From Torymus aiolomorphi (taxonomy: Eukaryota > Arthropoda > Insecta > Hymenoptera > Torymidae), in the NCBI GenBank assembly GCA_036365515.1, contig CM070877.1, forward strand, positions 64,926,522 to 64,990,521: a stretch of DNA of 64,000 nt, read 5' to 3'. Both the position numbers and the translations under genes were made by a program. Below the pieces are notes generated by a model. The model had not been told where the DNA came from and did no database searches. It saw only the letters and a program-made list of their open reading frames with translations. Below are positions 36,100 to 46,359 of the stretch, in pieces. The first letter of the stretch is position 1, and each line of letters starts with the position of its first letter.

Positions 36100-36295
36100 A
36101 GTTCTACATATATTAAATTTGGATATAAGCCAGCTGTCAATGCTTTTACTACAGCCAAGTTTTCAAAATTAGGATTTAAATGTCTGATATCATCTGATTT
36201 TCAAGCCTTTAGAAAACCTGCAACATTTCCATAGCAGCAGCTGATACAAAGTTTTTTTGCAAAATACTTTCCCCATCCCTTTGCTTTTACTTTCT
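36100..36295 (-). pseudogene. YTHDC2-like DExH helicase fragment
   Basis: On the minus strand the remnants read FVSAAAMEMLQVF, a stop, RLENQMISD, and in a neighbouring frame NFENLAVVKALTAGLYPNL. The second block matches the C-terminal helicase-associated region of DExH RNA helicases and, by eye and memory, is closest to YTHDC2 (a similar N-S-E-N-W-A-V-V-K-A ... A-G-M-Y-P-N-L block). At least one stop and one frameshift separate the two blocks. Intact proteins of this type unwind RNA, and YTHDC2 acts in germ cells. It lies about 200 bp beyond the RAD51 fragment on the same strand. DHX36-type helicases are the alternative. Confidence 0.6.
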
Positions 36296-36489
36296 CTTCT
36301 ATTTTGCCAAATTTAGAAAGGTCGTACCGTTAACACAGCAATGTGATCATTACAGTTTGAGTAGTAACATACCAACTAATATTGATCAAGAGATTCAAGC
36401 TAGACTTTCAAACTTTGCAGTTCAACGCTTTATACTTCATATTTTTTCTGTATACCTCTAGCTTCTCTAAGTTTTTCTCCAAGATTATC

Positions 36490-36860
36490 TAAGCGTAAAT
36501 ACAGTCTAGTTATTCTTGCCTGGGCAATTATATTGCAACCTATGTTTGTTTTGATCACCTCCAAACATACTAGCTGCACCATTCACTTGCTACTACTTGA
36601 TTAGTGATAACCACTGCACAGCCAAATTCATCAGCTAAACTAAGCAATAATCGATGAAACCTGGCTAAATGCATTTGGCAAACTGCCAATTCTCCTCTTC
36701 CTGCAAAATCTGCCCTGTATAATGCAGTAGCACTGTCTAAAAAAACTGCAATTTACCAGTTCGAAATTTTCTAAAGATTTCTGTTATAATCATGTTTATA
36801 TTCCACCTCCTAAATGTCTGTCTAATAATTACTTGAATTACTTGTAGCTTATGAAGACTT
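36490..36860 (-). pseudogene. RAD51 recombinase fragment with internal deletion
   Basis: The minus strand reads, in order: [27 protein letters not shown] (a degraded Walker A; the usual GEFRTGKTQ), then directly [18 protein letters not shown] (Walker B), [38 protein letters not shown] and GCNIIAQARITRLYLRL. These blocks match eukaryotic RAD51 closely; the DSATALYR and LADEFG wording separates it from DMC1. About 75 codons between Walker A and Walker B are missing, Walker A has Lys-Leu for Lys-Thr, and several frameshifts occur. No intron remnants are evident inside the matching part. RAD51 carries out strand exchange in homologous recombination; this copy cannot. Confidence 0.8.
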
Positions 36861-37501
36861 TACCGATATAATGAGAAATTACTGGCAATACTGGCATTAC
36901 TACTGGTACTACTCCTTTGATAAGAATCTGTCCCACAGATTAAAGACTGTGAGAATTCTATAATCTGAAAATGAAAAAAAAAAATTCACAAAGTATCTAT
37001 ATCCTATTTTTATTTTAAGTTATATATTATTTTTACATGATAGATATAAAATATATGGGTCGTTCTCATACTTTTCGGTTATAACAGATCGCAGGGAGTC
37101 TTCGGATTTAATCGCTGATTTTTCCTGTGAAAGTAAAGTTTGAGTTTCCGCAGCAAAATTTATATTGATACATATTTTTACTATCCTATTTTTTTAAGCA
37201 TTATTTCTATATCTATAAGAGCTCTCTTGTCTGAAACGGTCCTATTTCTTTTTTCATGAAAAATTATTATATCCGGGATCGAATATCCATAAATTATGTT
37301 TTCTATAGATTCATTTTGTTTATTTGAAACAACACTTTAGGAATAGCAATGAATATCGCTCGATCTTTCAGCCTTTCACACAGTTCTGAGGAATAGACAC
37401 AGTAAGGAACGATAATGCAGGTCACTATATCTATATACATATGAGGAACAGAAAGAATAAGAAATAGCAATCAAGTTGTTCTTGCACGAAAATCTAACAG
37501 G
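36861..37501. other. no gene seen
   Basis: AT-rich. A short block (ccgcagcaaaatttatatt near 37155) recurs near 46110, so some of this is also repeat-derived. No coding similarity was recognised. Confidence 0.5.
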
Positions 37502-37521
37502 AATAAAGTAAAAATTTATGA

Positions 37522-37562
<41 letters not shown>
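37522..37562. repeat. (TA)n microsatellite
   Basis: An uninterrupted TA run of about 40 bp directly beside the left end of mariner copy 1. Confidence 0.9.
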
Positions 37563-37564
<2 letters not shown>

Positions 37565-37565
<1 letters not shown>

Positions 37566-38858
37566 GAGGGTCATTTGACAAGTACCTAGCCTCACCGCCA
37601 GATGGTGCCACTATCGCACCAGAAATACACTACAGTGCAGTATCTTCCTGTAAACGGTTACAGACGAAATTTCAGCCGGATCGGAGTTGTAGTTTATTTT
37701 TGAGAGCGTGTGAAAGCAAATGTGTCCGTTGATTTTTGAAAAAATGGACAAAGAACAATATCGGTCGGTGATTCGATTCTTGTTTTTGGAAGGGAAATCG
37801 CGCAGTGAAATTAAAGAACGCTTGGATGCAGTGTATGGGGATGCTTCTCCTTCGATGGCGACCGTTAAATTTTGGTATAACGAGTTTCAACGTGGTCGTA
37901 CGTCGGTTTTTGATGATCCACGCCCAGGTGCTCCGAAAACAGCCACTACGGAGGAGAACGTGACAAAAATACACGATATCGTTTTGTCAGACCGCCGATT
38001 AAAGGTGCACGATATAGCTGCGATAGTAGGCATCTCAGAAGAACCCGTGTGGCATATCTTACATGAGATTTTAGGCATGAGGAAGCTGTCAGCAAGGTGG
38101 GTGCCGCGTTTGCTGACTGCAGACAATAAGCGCATCCGTGTGACCAGTTCAGAGCAGTGTTTGGAGCTGTTTAATCGCAATCCAAAAGAGTTTTTGCGTC
38201 GTTACGTGACCGTCGACGAAACATGGATTCACTACTACACTCCAGAGACCAAGGAGCAGTCAAAACAGTGGACCTTACCCGGTGAACCTGCTCGGAAGAA
38301 GGCGAAGACGGTTCCGTCGGCCGGAAAGGTGATGGCCACTGTTTTCTGGGATTCTCAAGGTGTGATTTTTATTGACTATCTGGAGAAGGGCAAAACGGTC
38401 ACAGGACAGTACTACGCCGAACTATTGAGCCGATTTGACGCCGTGTTAGAAGAAAAACGGCCCCATTTGTCTAAAAAGAAAGTGCTTTTCCACCACGATA
38501 ATGCACCGGCTCACACTTCTGCACTCGCCACGGCTAAATTGGTCAAATTACGCTATGAACTGCTGCCCCATCCACCGTATTCTCCAGATTTGGCTCCGTG
38601 CGACTTTTTTTTGTTTCCGAACCTAAAAAATTCGCTCGCCGGGAAGAGATTCCACTCCAATAACGAAATAATCGCCGCCACGGAGGCCTATTTTGCAAAC
38701 CAAGAGAAAACATTTTTTTCAACGGGGTTAAAAAAATTGGAACACCGCTGGACCAAGTGTATTCAACTAAAAGGAGACTACATTGAAAAATAAATTTTAT
38801 TTTTTGTAAAATTTTGGTGTTTTCATTTGTAGGCTAGGTACTTATCAAATGACCCTCG
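37565..38858 (+). mobile_element. mariner element copy 1
   Basis: A 1294-bp element with ~28-bp terminal inverted repeats starting CGAGGGTCATTTGA and ending with the complement. The copy at 51768-53060 is nearly identical and shows the expected TA duplication; here the flanks read CA and TG, so the duplication is not clean next to the TA repeat. One transposase frame fills the element. Confidence 0.9.
37744..38793 (+). CDS. mariner transposase, apparently intact (DD34D)
   Basis: A protein of about 349 residues starting MDKEQYRSVIRFLFLEG (Met 37744; an upstream in-frame Met at 37720 would add eight residues). The N-terminal two helix-turn-helix domains span residues 1-110 (SRSEIKERL, IHDIVLSDRRLKVHDIA). 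The WVPRLL linker corresponds to the family's WVPHEL. Catalytic residues are seen in VDETWIHYY, HHDNAPAH and YSPDLAPCDFFLF, which is the DD34D set. The length is that of an active mariner transposase, and there is no stop or frameshift. It differs from copy 2 at only a handful of positions (for example EEPV against EERV, and ARKK against APKK). Whether it is active cannot be told. Confidence 0.9.
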   Translation: MDKEQYRSVIRFLFLEGKSRSEIKERLDAVYGDASPSMATVKFWYNEFQRGRTSVFDDPRPGAPKTATTEENVTKIHDIVLSDRRLKVHDIAAIVGISEEPVWHILHEILGMRKLSARWVPRLLTADNKRIRVTSSEQCLELFNRNPKEFLRRYVTVDETWIHYYTPETKEQSKQWTLPGEPARKKAKTVPSAGKVMATVFWDSQGVIFIDYLEKGKTVTGQYYAELLSRFDAVLEEKRPHLSKKKVLFHHDNAPAHTSALATAKLVKLRYELLPHPPYSPDLAPCDFFLFPNLKNSLAGKRFHSNNEIIAATEAYFANQEKTFFSTGLKKLEHRWTKCIQLKGDYIEK

Positions 38859-39045
38859 TGTGTGTATGTATATGTTCATAATATTTCCGAATATAGGGGT
38901 TTATGCAGCCCGACCTAGAGTCTATAACCCCAGGGTCCATTATTTCTTTAGTCACTTGCCGTAGGGAACTCTGGGCTGTAGGTACTAATATACAGTCTTG
39001 GGCTACATAAACCCCGATAAGTGTATATATTATATATATATATAC
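38859..39045. other. spacer with a small hairpin
   Basis: ggggtttatgcagccc (about 38897) pairs with gggctacataaacccc (about 39000-39016), giving a ~120-bp hairpin element with 16-bp arms. It is possibly a short MITE. A TA-rich run leads into the truncated non-LTR fragment. Confidence 0.5.
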
Positions 39046-39564
39046 AATTTGAGATGGAACATTCATGCAGAGCACATTGTAAAGAAAACAAAATATTTAA
39101 ATTTTTTATTCCACAAAATAAAAAATATAATGGCATATCCTGCATTGAAAATTATATATTATACATTTTTCCATAGCATTATCAGCTATGGTATAATAGC
39201 TTGGGGAGGAGCCTGTGACAATAATATAAAAATGATACAAAAAGCACAAAAAAGAATTTTAAGAATAATAAGTAAAAATAATTTTGTTGAGAAAGTACCA
39301 ATGAATTTAAATCAGCTCTTTGCATCTGAATCATTACTATACAATTACAACTCGCTGAAGATTAAATTTATAACCTCTAAAAGTACAACAAGAAATAAAA
39401 CAATAATTCTGCCTAAAAATATTCTAAAAGTGAGCGATAAAAGCAGCTATAATAAGGCTTTTAAAGTATTTAATAATTTACCTAATGATCTCAAAATTTT
39501 AGACATAAGGAAAGTTACTGATAAGATCAAATTGAAAAATTGGATACTTGGAAACATTTGTTAA
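39046..39564 (+). pseudogene. non-LTR element 2 ORF2, C-terminal piece
   Basis: It begins NLRWNIHAEHIVKKTKYL and runs to KLKNWILGNIC before a TAA. This is the region after the polymerase palm (thumb and C-terminal domain) of a Jockey-type reverse transcriptase. It is about 97 percent identical to the piece at 49403-49930. It has no catalytic residues and no start of its own. Confidence 0.85.
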
Positions 39565-40000
39565 ATTTGTCAAAATTATATTCCCTGTTATCAACCTATA
39601 AATTTTATATGTTTATTTTATACTAGATCAATTGTGTACATATAGTAATACAATCGAATATACTACTATTATGCATATTGCAAAAATTATATACAGAAAA
39701 ATAATAAAATTTGTTAATTAGATTTTAAGATTGAAGATGTGTGAATGTTGTTTAAGTGTGAGTTTGTGAGTGGGTATGTGAGATGAGAGTAGGTATGTGT
39801 GAGACGTGTTGCTAACCGCAGAAATACATGTTCTGATGTTGCACACGTATACTATATTTAAGAATCCGGACCTGAATGCAGGAAATACATTTTCCTTACA
39901 GGGTTACTTGTGTAATGTAATGTAATATTTTGTATCATGATTTGCATGTATCTACATTACTCTGGAATAAATAAATAAAATAAATAAATAAATAAATAAA
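39046..40000 (+). mobile_element. non-LTR element 2, 3' fragment (left arm of the inverted duplication)
   Basis: This is the last ~955 bp of the element that lies in fuller form at 48958-55300 on the minus strand: the end of ORF2 (39046-39564), the 3' UTR, and a tail of AAAT/AAATA units (39966-40000). Both copies join the same flanking repeat (tgtgtgtatttccac...), so this is a duplicate of one insertion, not an independent one. Confidence 0.85.
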
Positions 40001-40141
40001 TGTGTGTATTTCCACCCGGAATTTCTATATAATTTTATATTTATTTATTATATCTATTTTTATATTGTTATGCACTATTAACATAAAAGCCTATTAATCT
40101 TTTCATATATCCATCATAAATTCTTATTTGCTTTTTATATG

Positions 40142-40861
40142 CACGGAGAGAAATTTTAGAGTAAAAATTACCAAGGTGCCTTGGTAGCGCATGGATAGAC
40201 TGTCAAAAGCCGTGATATTCCCAGGTTTCTAATACAATTTATAAGTTTCCCAGGAAAAACTACCATAACCACTTAAAAAAAATACCAAATTATCGGAATA
40301 AAAATTACCAGACACACTGATAAAAATTGAGATCTAGTCATTTTTACAAGGTAACCTAAGAATTTTTACTAAGAAAACTGATAAATTTTACCAAATAACC
40401 TGGTATTTGTGTATTCGCGCATGCGTACTGCGCATTATTGTGTTTCAGAAGATTGATACTAGAGGCGTGCGCGACGTTAAAATGAAAACAATACACATAT
40501 TTTCAGTAAGTAATAACGGCGATTCAAATGACTGTTGGTAACAGCTTCCGTGGCGCAGTCGGTAGAATGTCGGACTCTCAACCCAAAGATCGTCGGATCG
40601 AATCCCGCTTCCGTAAAAGTTTTTTTTCAGTTAAATGTTTTTTCATCCTTGTTTCTGTTTCTATTTCTATATTAAAATACTATATATCCATCAATATGGA
40701 TAAAAAAAGTTAATTTTTTTAATTTAAATTAACTAAAAAAAAATTTTACCAAGGCACTTTGGTAAAAAGTTTGAAATTGTCAGTCTGTCCATCCATTACC
40801 ATAGAAACTGGTAATTTTGTCTCGAATATTTGTAATTTTCACTACAAAATTTCTCTCGGTG
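40142..40861. mobile_element. 720-bp MITE containing a tRNA-like sequence
   Basis: The ends are CACGGAGAGAAATTTT and the complement of CACCGAGAGAAATTTT. TG flanks both sides, and joining the flanks restores the tatatgcatatcc sequence seen in the other monomers, which fixes the borders. Subterminal motifs around taccaaggtgccttggta recur near both ends. The terminal CAC and 2-bp duplication could fit a CACTA-like family, but this is only a suggestion. Confidence 0.75.
40544..40614 (+). pseudogene. tRNA-like sequence (Lys-type body, CTC anticodon)
   Basis: An A-box-like TGGCGCAGTCGG (40551-40562), an anticodon loop CTCTCAA with CTC at 40577-40579, and a B-box-like GGATCGAATCC (40595-40605) are in the right order and spacing. 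The body resembles tRNA-Lys, whereas CTC would read Glu codons. The acceptor arms do not pair: both ends read GCTTCCG. The anticodon stem is weak. It is most likely a decayed tRNA or the head of a SINE carried in the MITE. Confidence 0.6.
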
Positions 40862-41719
40862 TGCATATCCTTCTTAAAGCTCAATCAATTAAGGCTCAAT
40901 AAATGAGAAAAATACTATATAATGTTATACAACTTCAAATGGTAAAAACTTATTAAATCTCATATAATATTTTTACGCTGGTATTCTTTTGTTAAATTGG
41001 ATTTTACTAATAACTATTATAAATGTTTTAGTAGGAAATACTATATTATCCTTATGAATTAATTTATTCATAGAAACCCATACTTTTTTAATGAGATTTT
41101 CCTTATAAATCCATGTAAGTTTGTACTGTTGAAATTGCTATATTGTATTTCCCCATTAATACACATAAAATATGATGGCCCTCAGATAACCTTATAAAAT
41201 ATTTAATGCGAATTTTTTTTGGCTGTTTAAAATCATAGATATTTTATGCGGTTTTATAAGGTTCTAAAGGGCCGTTTCAACAGGGACGGGCGTGTAATGC
41301 GTTTTTGAGCCAGCGACTATTATCCGGTGGTGCATCATCGCTGTGATCTCATGGATCCCTATTGCGGAACACCTGGATCGTCGCCATCGCGGGATCCTAG
41401 TGACCCCACTACCGGTAATGCCCGATCATCTCCTCGCAACACCCATAATGTCCTACTATACTGGGTCAAGTATAAGCTCACAACTACGATCACACGTACT
41501 TTCAACGTGATCGTTGTTGACTAGACCGGAGTTCGAGCGCGACTGACTGAGTGAGCGCATGCGGCCCGCGAGCAGTGCGCCGAAGGAAGACGGCAGTTAC
41601 GAGTTTGCGCAGCAGCGACTTGCCCCGATTGGTGGCTCGAGCAGCGCGCGCGTTCAAACTGCGAGCGCACGAGCAGGTGAGTAACACGAGGTCCACACAT
41701 ACAATGGAGTTACGTAAAC

Positions 41720-41980
41720 GTGCGAAACTAAGCGAAACGGTTATTAAAATTATTTCTAAACCCAAGTAGGCCGGGGGTATGAAGTACAAGCATATAAGGG
41801 AGTAACGTAGACACAAAAAATAAGCAAAACGATTATTTAAATAATTTTTAAACCCAAATAGCTGGGGGATATAAGATCCACGCATATTAGGGAATTATAT
41901 AGACACGCAACAATAAGCAAGAGAATGATTTAACCAATTTTTAATCCCAAGTACGCGGAGGATATGAGGTCACCGCATAT
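41720..41980 (-). repeat. 93-bp minisatellite, left block
   Basis: About two to three diverged units of the repeat described at 43603-44330, before the hairpin element at 41981. They are inside the hAT. Confidence 0.75.
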
Positions 41981-43602
41981 ATGTGCAAATCCGCGGACTA
42001 CAGACAACAACTGGAGTACAAAAACGGAAAAAATTTTTTTTGAGGGCACACCTACCACATAAGGTTTTTTCGGTTCTTTGGGGGTTCCCCAACATGAAAA
42101 TACTTGTGTACACTCATTATCCGTTGCCAAACTTTTTTGCCGACGAAATCAATTTTTCTTATGGAAACCCTGTTGAAAATATCCATGTGGATTTTACATT
42201 GATTTCCACATGGAATCCATATGGAATCCATATGGAATCTATACGGATTCCATATGGATTCCACGTCGATTCCATGTGGAAATCAGTCCCAAATCGTCCT
42301 GTGGATTTCCACATGGAATTCCATATAGATTTCTATATGAATTTTTCTACAAACATTTGTAAAACAAAATCCGTATGGATTTCCATGTAGATTTCCATGG
42401 AGAAATCCAGGTAAAAACGATATGATCCATATAGATTTCCATATGGATTTCCATATGGATTTCCATGTGGTAATTTAAATGTTTATAAAAATGTTTATTT
42501 ATAAAATTTTTAAATTTTTTTACTAGGGATACGTTTTTTACCATATCAGTAAAGCATAAAAAATTATAAACTATAATTTCCTCTTATGTAATTCTTCGAA
42601 AAGATTCTACAGTGCTTGTTGTCAAAAATATGTATCCTAGTAAAAAAAAATATAACAATTTTATAAATAAACATTTTTATAAACATTAAAATTACCATAT
42701 GGAAATCCATGTGGAAATCTATATGGATCATATCGTTTTTACCTGGATTTCCCCATGGAAATCTACATGGAAATCCATACGGATTTTGTTTTACAAATGT
42801 TTGTAGAAAAATTCATATAGAAATCTATATGGAATTCCATGTGGAAGTCCACAGGACAATTTGGGACTGATTTCCACATGGAATCGACATGGAATCCATA
42901 TGGAATCCGTATAGATTCCATATGGATTCCATATCGATTCCATGTGGAAATCAGTGTAAAATCCACATGGATATTTTCAACAGGGAATTTAACATGGGAA
43001 AAATGGATGAAAAGTAGTCATTGATGATTAACCAATAGCAAACTATTGAAGAGGCCAAACCAAATTCCACAAAAAAACGATTAAAGTTGAAGAATAGAGC
43101 TTTAATTTGAGATGAGAATCGTTAAAATCGGTCGATTCTGTGCAAAGCTACGTGAAGTGGAAAACGGCGAAAAATGACAAAAATTTGAAGAATTACGTGG
43201 GTTTGAAAAAAATCGCTCATTTTCGTCATTATTCGCCATTTTCAAATTCACGTAGCTTTGCACAGAATCGACCGATTTTAACGATTCTCATCTCAAATTA
43301 AAGCTCTATTCTTCAGCTTCAATCGCTTTTTTGTAAAATTTGGTTTGGCCTCTTCAATAGTTTGCTATTGGTTAATCATCAATGACTATTTTTCGTCCAT
43401 TTTTCCCATGTTAAATTTCCATAAGAAAAATTGATTTCGTCGGCAAAAAAGTTTGGCAACGGATAATGGGTGTACACGAGTATTTTCATGTTGGGGGACC
43501 CCCAAAGAACCGAAAAAACCTTATGTGGTAGGTGTGCCCTCAAAAAAAATTTTTTCCGTTTTTGTACCCTAGTTGTTGTCTGTAGTCCGCGGATTTACAC
43601 AT
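41981..43602. repeat. giant hairpin element inside the hAT
   Basis: The left arm (41981-42167 plus 42986-43178) and right arm (43225-43602) are near-perfect inverted copies of about 380 bp, starting atgtg-aaatccgcggacta and meeting around a ~46-bp spacer. The left arm is interrupted by an 818-bp MITE; the right arm preserves the empty site. It sits in the middle of the 93-bp array. No coding content is seen. Confidence 0.8.
42168..42985. mobile_element. 818-bp MITE with CCCTGTTGAAA ends and ggaatccatatgga repeats
   Basis: The terminal inverted repeats begin CCCTGTTGAAAATATCCATG and extend over 100 bp. The interior is made of many copies of fatefully similar dyads (tccatatggaatc, tccatgtggaa) on both strands. 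AA flanks both ends, and the intact site in the opposite hairpin arm (ttatggaaatttaac) confirms the borders and a 2-bp duplication. Confidence 0.8.
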
Positions 43603-44330
43603 ATGGGAGTAATGTAGACACACAAATAAGCAAAACGATTATTTAAATAATTTTTAAACCCAAGTAGGCGGGGGATATGAGATTCACGCATATAAGAGAG
43701 TAATGTATACATAAATAAATAAGCAAAACGATTATTTAAATAATTGTTAAACCCAAGTAAGCGGGGGATATGAGGTCCACGCATATAAGGGAGTAATGTA
43801 GACATGAAAAAATAAGCAAAACGATTATTTAAATAATTTCTAAACCCAAGTAGCCGGGGGATATGAGATCCACGCATATTAGGGAATTATGTAGACGTGC
43901 AACAATAAGCAAGAGAATGATTTAACCAATTTTTAAACCCAAGTATGCTGGGGATATGAGGTCCACGCATATTTGGGAGTAATGTAGACATGAAAAAATA
44001 AGCAAAATGATTATTTAAATAATTGTTAAACTCAAATAAGCGGGGGATATGAGGTCCACGCATATAAGGGAGTAATGTAGACTTGAAAAAATAAGCAAAA
44101 CGATTATTTAAATAATTTTTAAACCCAAGTAGGCGGGGGATATAAGGCCCACGCATATAAGGGAATAATGTAGACTTGCAACAGTAAGCAAGACTATTAT
44201 TTAAATAATTTGTAAACCCAAGTAGGTGAGGAATACGAGCTCCACGCATATAAAGGATTTTACAAGGTTCCAAGCATTTTAAACAAAGCAATTTCAATAT
44301 CATTGTACGTAAAACATTAAGCGTGGATCT
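43603..44330 (-). repeat. 93-bp minisatellite, main block
   Basis: About seven to eight units of exactly or nearly 93 bp (aagcaaaacg at 43628, 43721 and 43814, and on). Because 93 is 31 codons, the minus strand stays open in blocks of up to 148 codons and repeats RGPHIPRLLGFKNYLNNRFA followed by an aromatic-rich linker. I see no start region or other sign of a real gene. Units differ by a few bases each. Confidence 0.8.
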
Positions 44331-44560
44331 CATATTCCCCGGCTACTTGGGTTTAAACATTATTTAAATAATGGTTTTGCTTATTTTTTCATGTCTACAT
44401 TACTCCCTTATATGCGTGGACCTCATATCCCCCGGCTACTTGGGTTTAAAAATTATTTAAATAATCGTTTTGCTTATTTTTTGTGTCTACATTACTCCCT
44501 TATATGCGTGTATCTCATACCCCCGGCCTACTTGGGTTTAGAAATAATTTTAATAATCGT
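44331..44560 (+). repeat. 93-bp minisatellite, inverted block
   Basis: About two and a half units of the same repeat in opposite orientation, forming the inner end of the right hAT terminal inverted repeat. The inversion point is near 44322-44335. Confidence 0.75.
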
Positions 44561-46359
44561 TTCGCTTAGTTTCGCACGTTTACGTAACTCCATTGTATGT
44601 GTCGATCTCGTGTCACTCGCCTGCTCGTGCGCTCGCAGTTTGAACGCGCGCGCTGCTCGAGCCACCAATCGGGGCAAGTCGCTACTGCGTAAACTCGTAA
44701 CTGCCGTCTTCCTTCGGCGCACTGCCCGCGAGTCTCCGCGCATTCCGCACATCGCGTGTGCTTCCCACCCCCGGTGCGTCCCCCACCGCACCGGCGCCCT
44801 ACGCCGCTCGGACGCTCTCGGGCTCTCCACGTGGCTCAAGCGCTCTCTCCCCGTCCCACCGCGTAACTGCCGCGACTTCTAGAAATTTCTGACCTTCGCT
44901 TTTGTTTTCATCTTATCTTACACGCGAATAAGATAATTATTTACAAAATTATTTGAAAACGCATAACACCTCATAAAATAGATTATGCTTTTTTATAAAT
45001 TTTACATTTTTTCTGATAAAGTAGCGTTTGTTGTGTAACAGAAAATACATGTATGATAAAAACAATTTGTAATTAAGTATTCGTATTAAATATATTCTGT
45101 TTTAAACATATACTATTTTATTTAATACGTATTATATCGTTTTTTCCAATATTTATATTGCATATAGATTCATATAAAATAAGTTTTTTAATGTGTGTAT
45201 TTCCACCCGGAATTTCTATATAATTCTATTTTTATATTGTTGTGCACTATTCACATAAAAGCCTATTAATCTTTTCATATATCCATCATAAATTCTTATT
45301 TGCTTTTTATATGCATATCCTTATTAAAGCTCAAGTAATTAAGGCTCAATAAATGAGAAAAATACTATATAATGTTATACAATTTCAAATGGTAAAAACT
45401 TATTAAATCTCATATAATATTTTTACGCTGGTATTCTTTTGTTAAATTGGATTTTACTAATAACTATTATAAATGTTTTAGTAGGAAATACTATATTATC
45501 CTTATGAATTAATTTACTTATAGAAACCCATACTTTTATAATGAGATTTTCCTTATAAATCCATATAAGTTTGTAGTGTAGAAATTACTATATTGTATTT
45601 CTCCATTAATACTCATAAAATATAATGAACCTCACATAGCCTTATAAAATATTTAATGGGAATTTTTTTTGGCTGATTAAAATCGTAGATATTTTATGCG
45701 GTTTTATAAGGTTCTATAGGGCCGTTTCAACAGGGCATCCATTTAAGGTTAAAATCTTTTTACGGTTTTTTTCAAAAGCGTGATTTTAAAAAATCACACC
45801 GATGTATCAGTTTGAAATTTATAGACTATTTTGTATGCGATATATCGACAGCGGAACGGAATAAGGTCGAATATTAAATATTAATGAATTTTTAAATCAT
45901 TGTAAATTTTTAAATCGTTTTAAAACACGTAGAATGAATAAACATATATTATATTTCAACTGTATGCTATACATATAGGAACGATAAATTAATTTGGAGG
46001 AAGCTACGTGGCAATGTCTTGGCAGCGGTTTTTCAAAAAGGCCTCAGAAGCCACTATGTATAGGACCCCCTTTAATACGTAAAATACAAATCACTTTCTT
46101 GTTTGAGTATCCGCAGCAAAATTTATATTAATGCTTACATTTACATGCATTGAAACAGCCTTATTTTCAATAATTATAAAGTATGGTACAAAAATAAACT
46201 GCTGAGGAATACAAAATAATTTACGATGATTGAATATGATATGACACTTTTAATAGAAAATCTATTAAAATAATTATTTTTTTTTTAATTTCAATCTAGC
46301 TTATACCAGTTGAAAATTTTTTGTTAACAAGTATTTAAAACAATAAAATAAAAAAATAT

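Larger units (their letters stand above)
40001..41285 (+). repeat. 1.29-kb repeat monomer, truncated copy (left arm)
   Basis: This is the 3' part of the repeat monomer described at 46753-48042, starting at tgtgtgtatttcc and ending ggccgtttcaacaggg. It is interrupted by the 720-bp MITE at 40142-40861. It abuts a complete monomer head-to-tail at 41286. Confidence 0.8.
41573..44724. mobile_element. non-autonomous hAT element, 3.15 kb
   Basis: The termini are CAGTGCGCCGAAGG and its complement. The flanking 8-bp duplication CCCGCGAG is at 41565-41572 and 44725-44732. The uninterrupted site is seen in the monomer at 46753-48042, so the borders are certain. CAGTG ends plus 8-bp duplications are hAT hallmarks. 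Terminal inverted repeats exceed 200 bp and run into 93-bp tandem repeats on both sides. No transposase is present. Its interior was later hit by a hairpin element. Confidence 0.85.
41286..45735 (+). repeat. 1.29-kb repeat monomer, full copy split by a hAT element
   Basis: It starts acgggcgtgtaatgcg and ends ggccgtttcaacaggg. Without the hAT insertion (41573-44724 plus one 8-bp duplication) it is about 1.29 kb and collinear with 46753-48042. It has a GC-rich first third and AT-rich remainder, and no protein is recognised in it. Confidence 0.8.

Noticed and set aside
36400..36490. continuation of the RAD51 frame (an EKLREARG-like stretch)
   Set aside because: It does not match RAD51 after LYLRL and soon hits stops. 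It may be another fragment, but I cannot assign it.
40544..40614. functional tRNA gene
   Set aside because: The acceptor arms are identical instead of complementary and the anticodon stem is mispaired, so it is called a tRNA-like pseudogene.
43887..44333. 148-codon frame as a real repeat protein
   Set aside because: The unit length is divisible by three, there is no start region, and the inverted block gives the same peptide from the opposite strand. Kept as a finding, not called as a gene.
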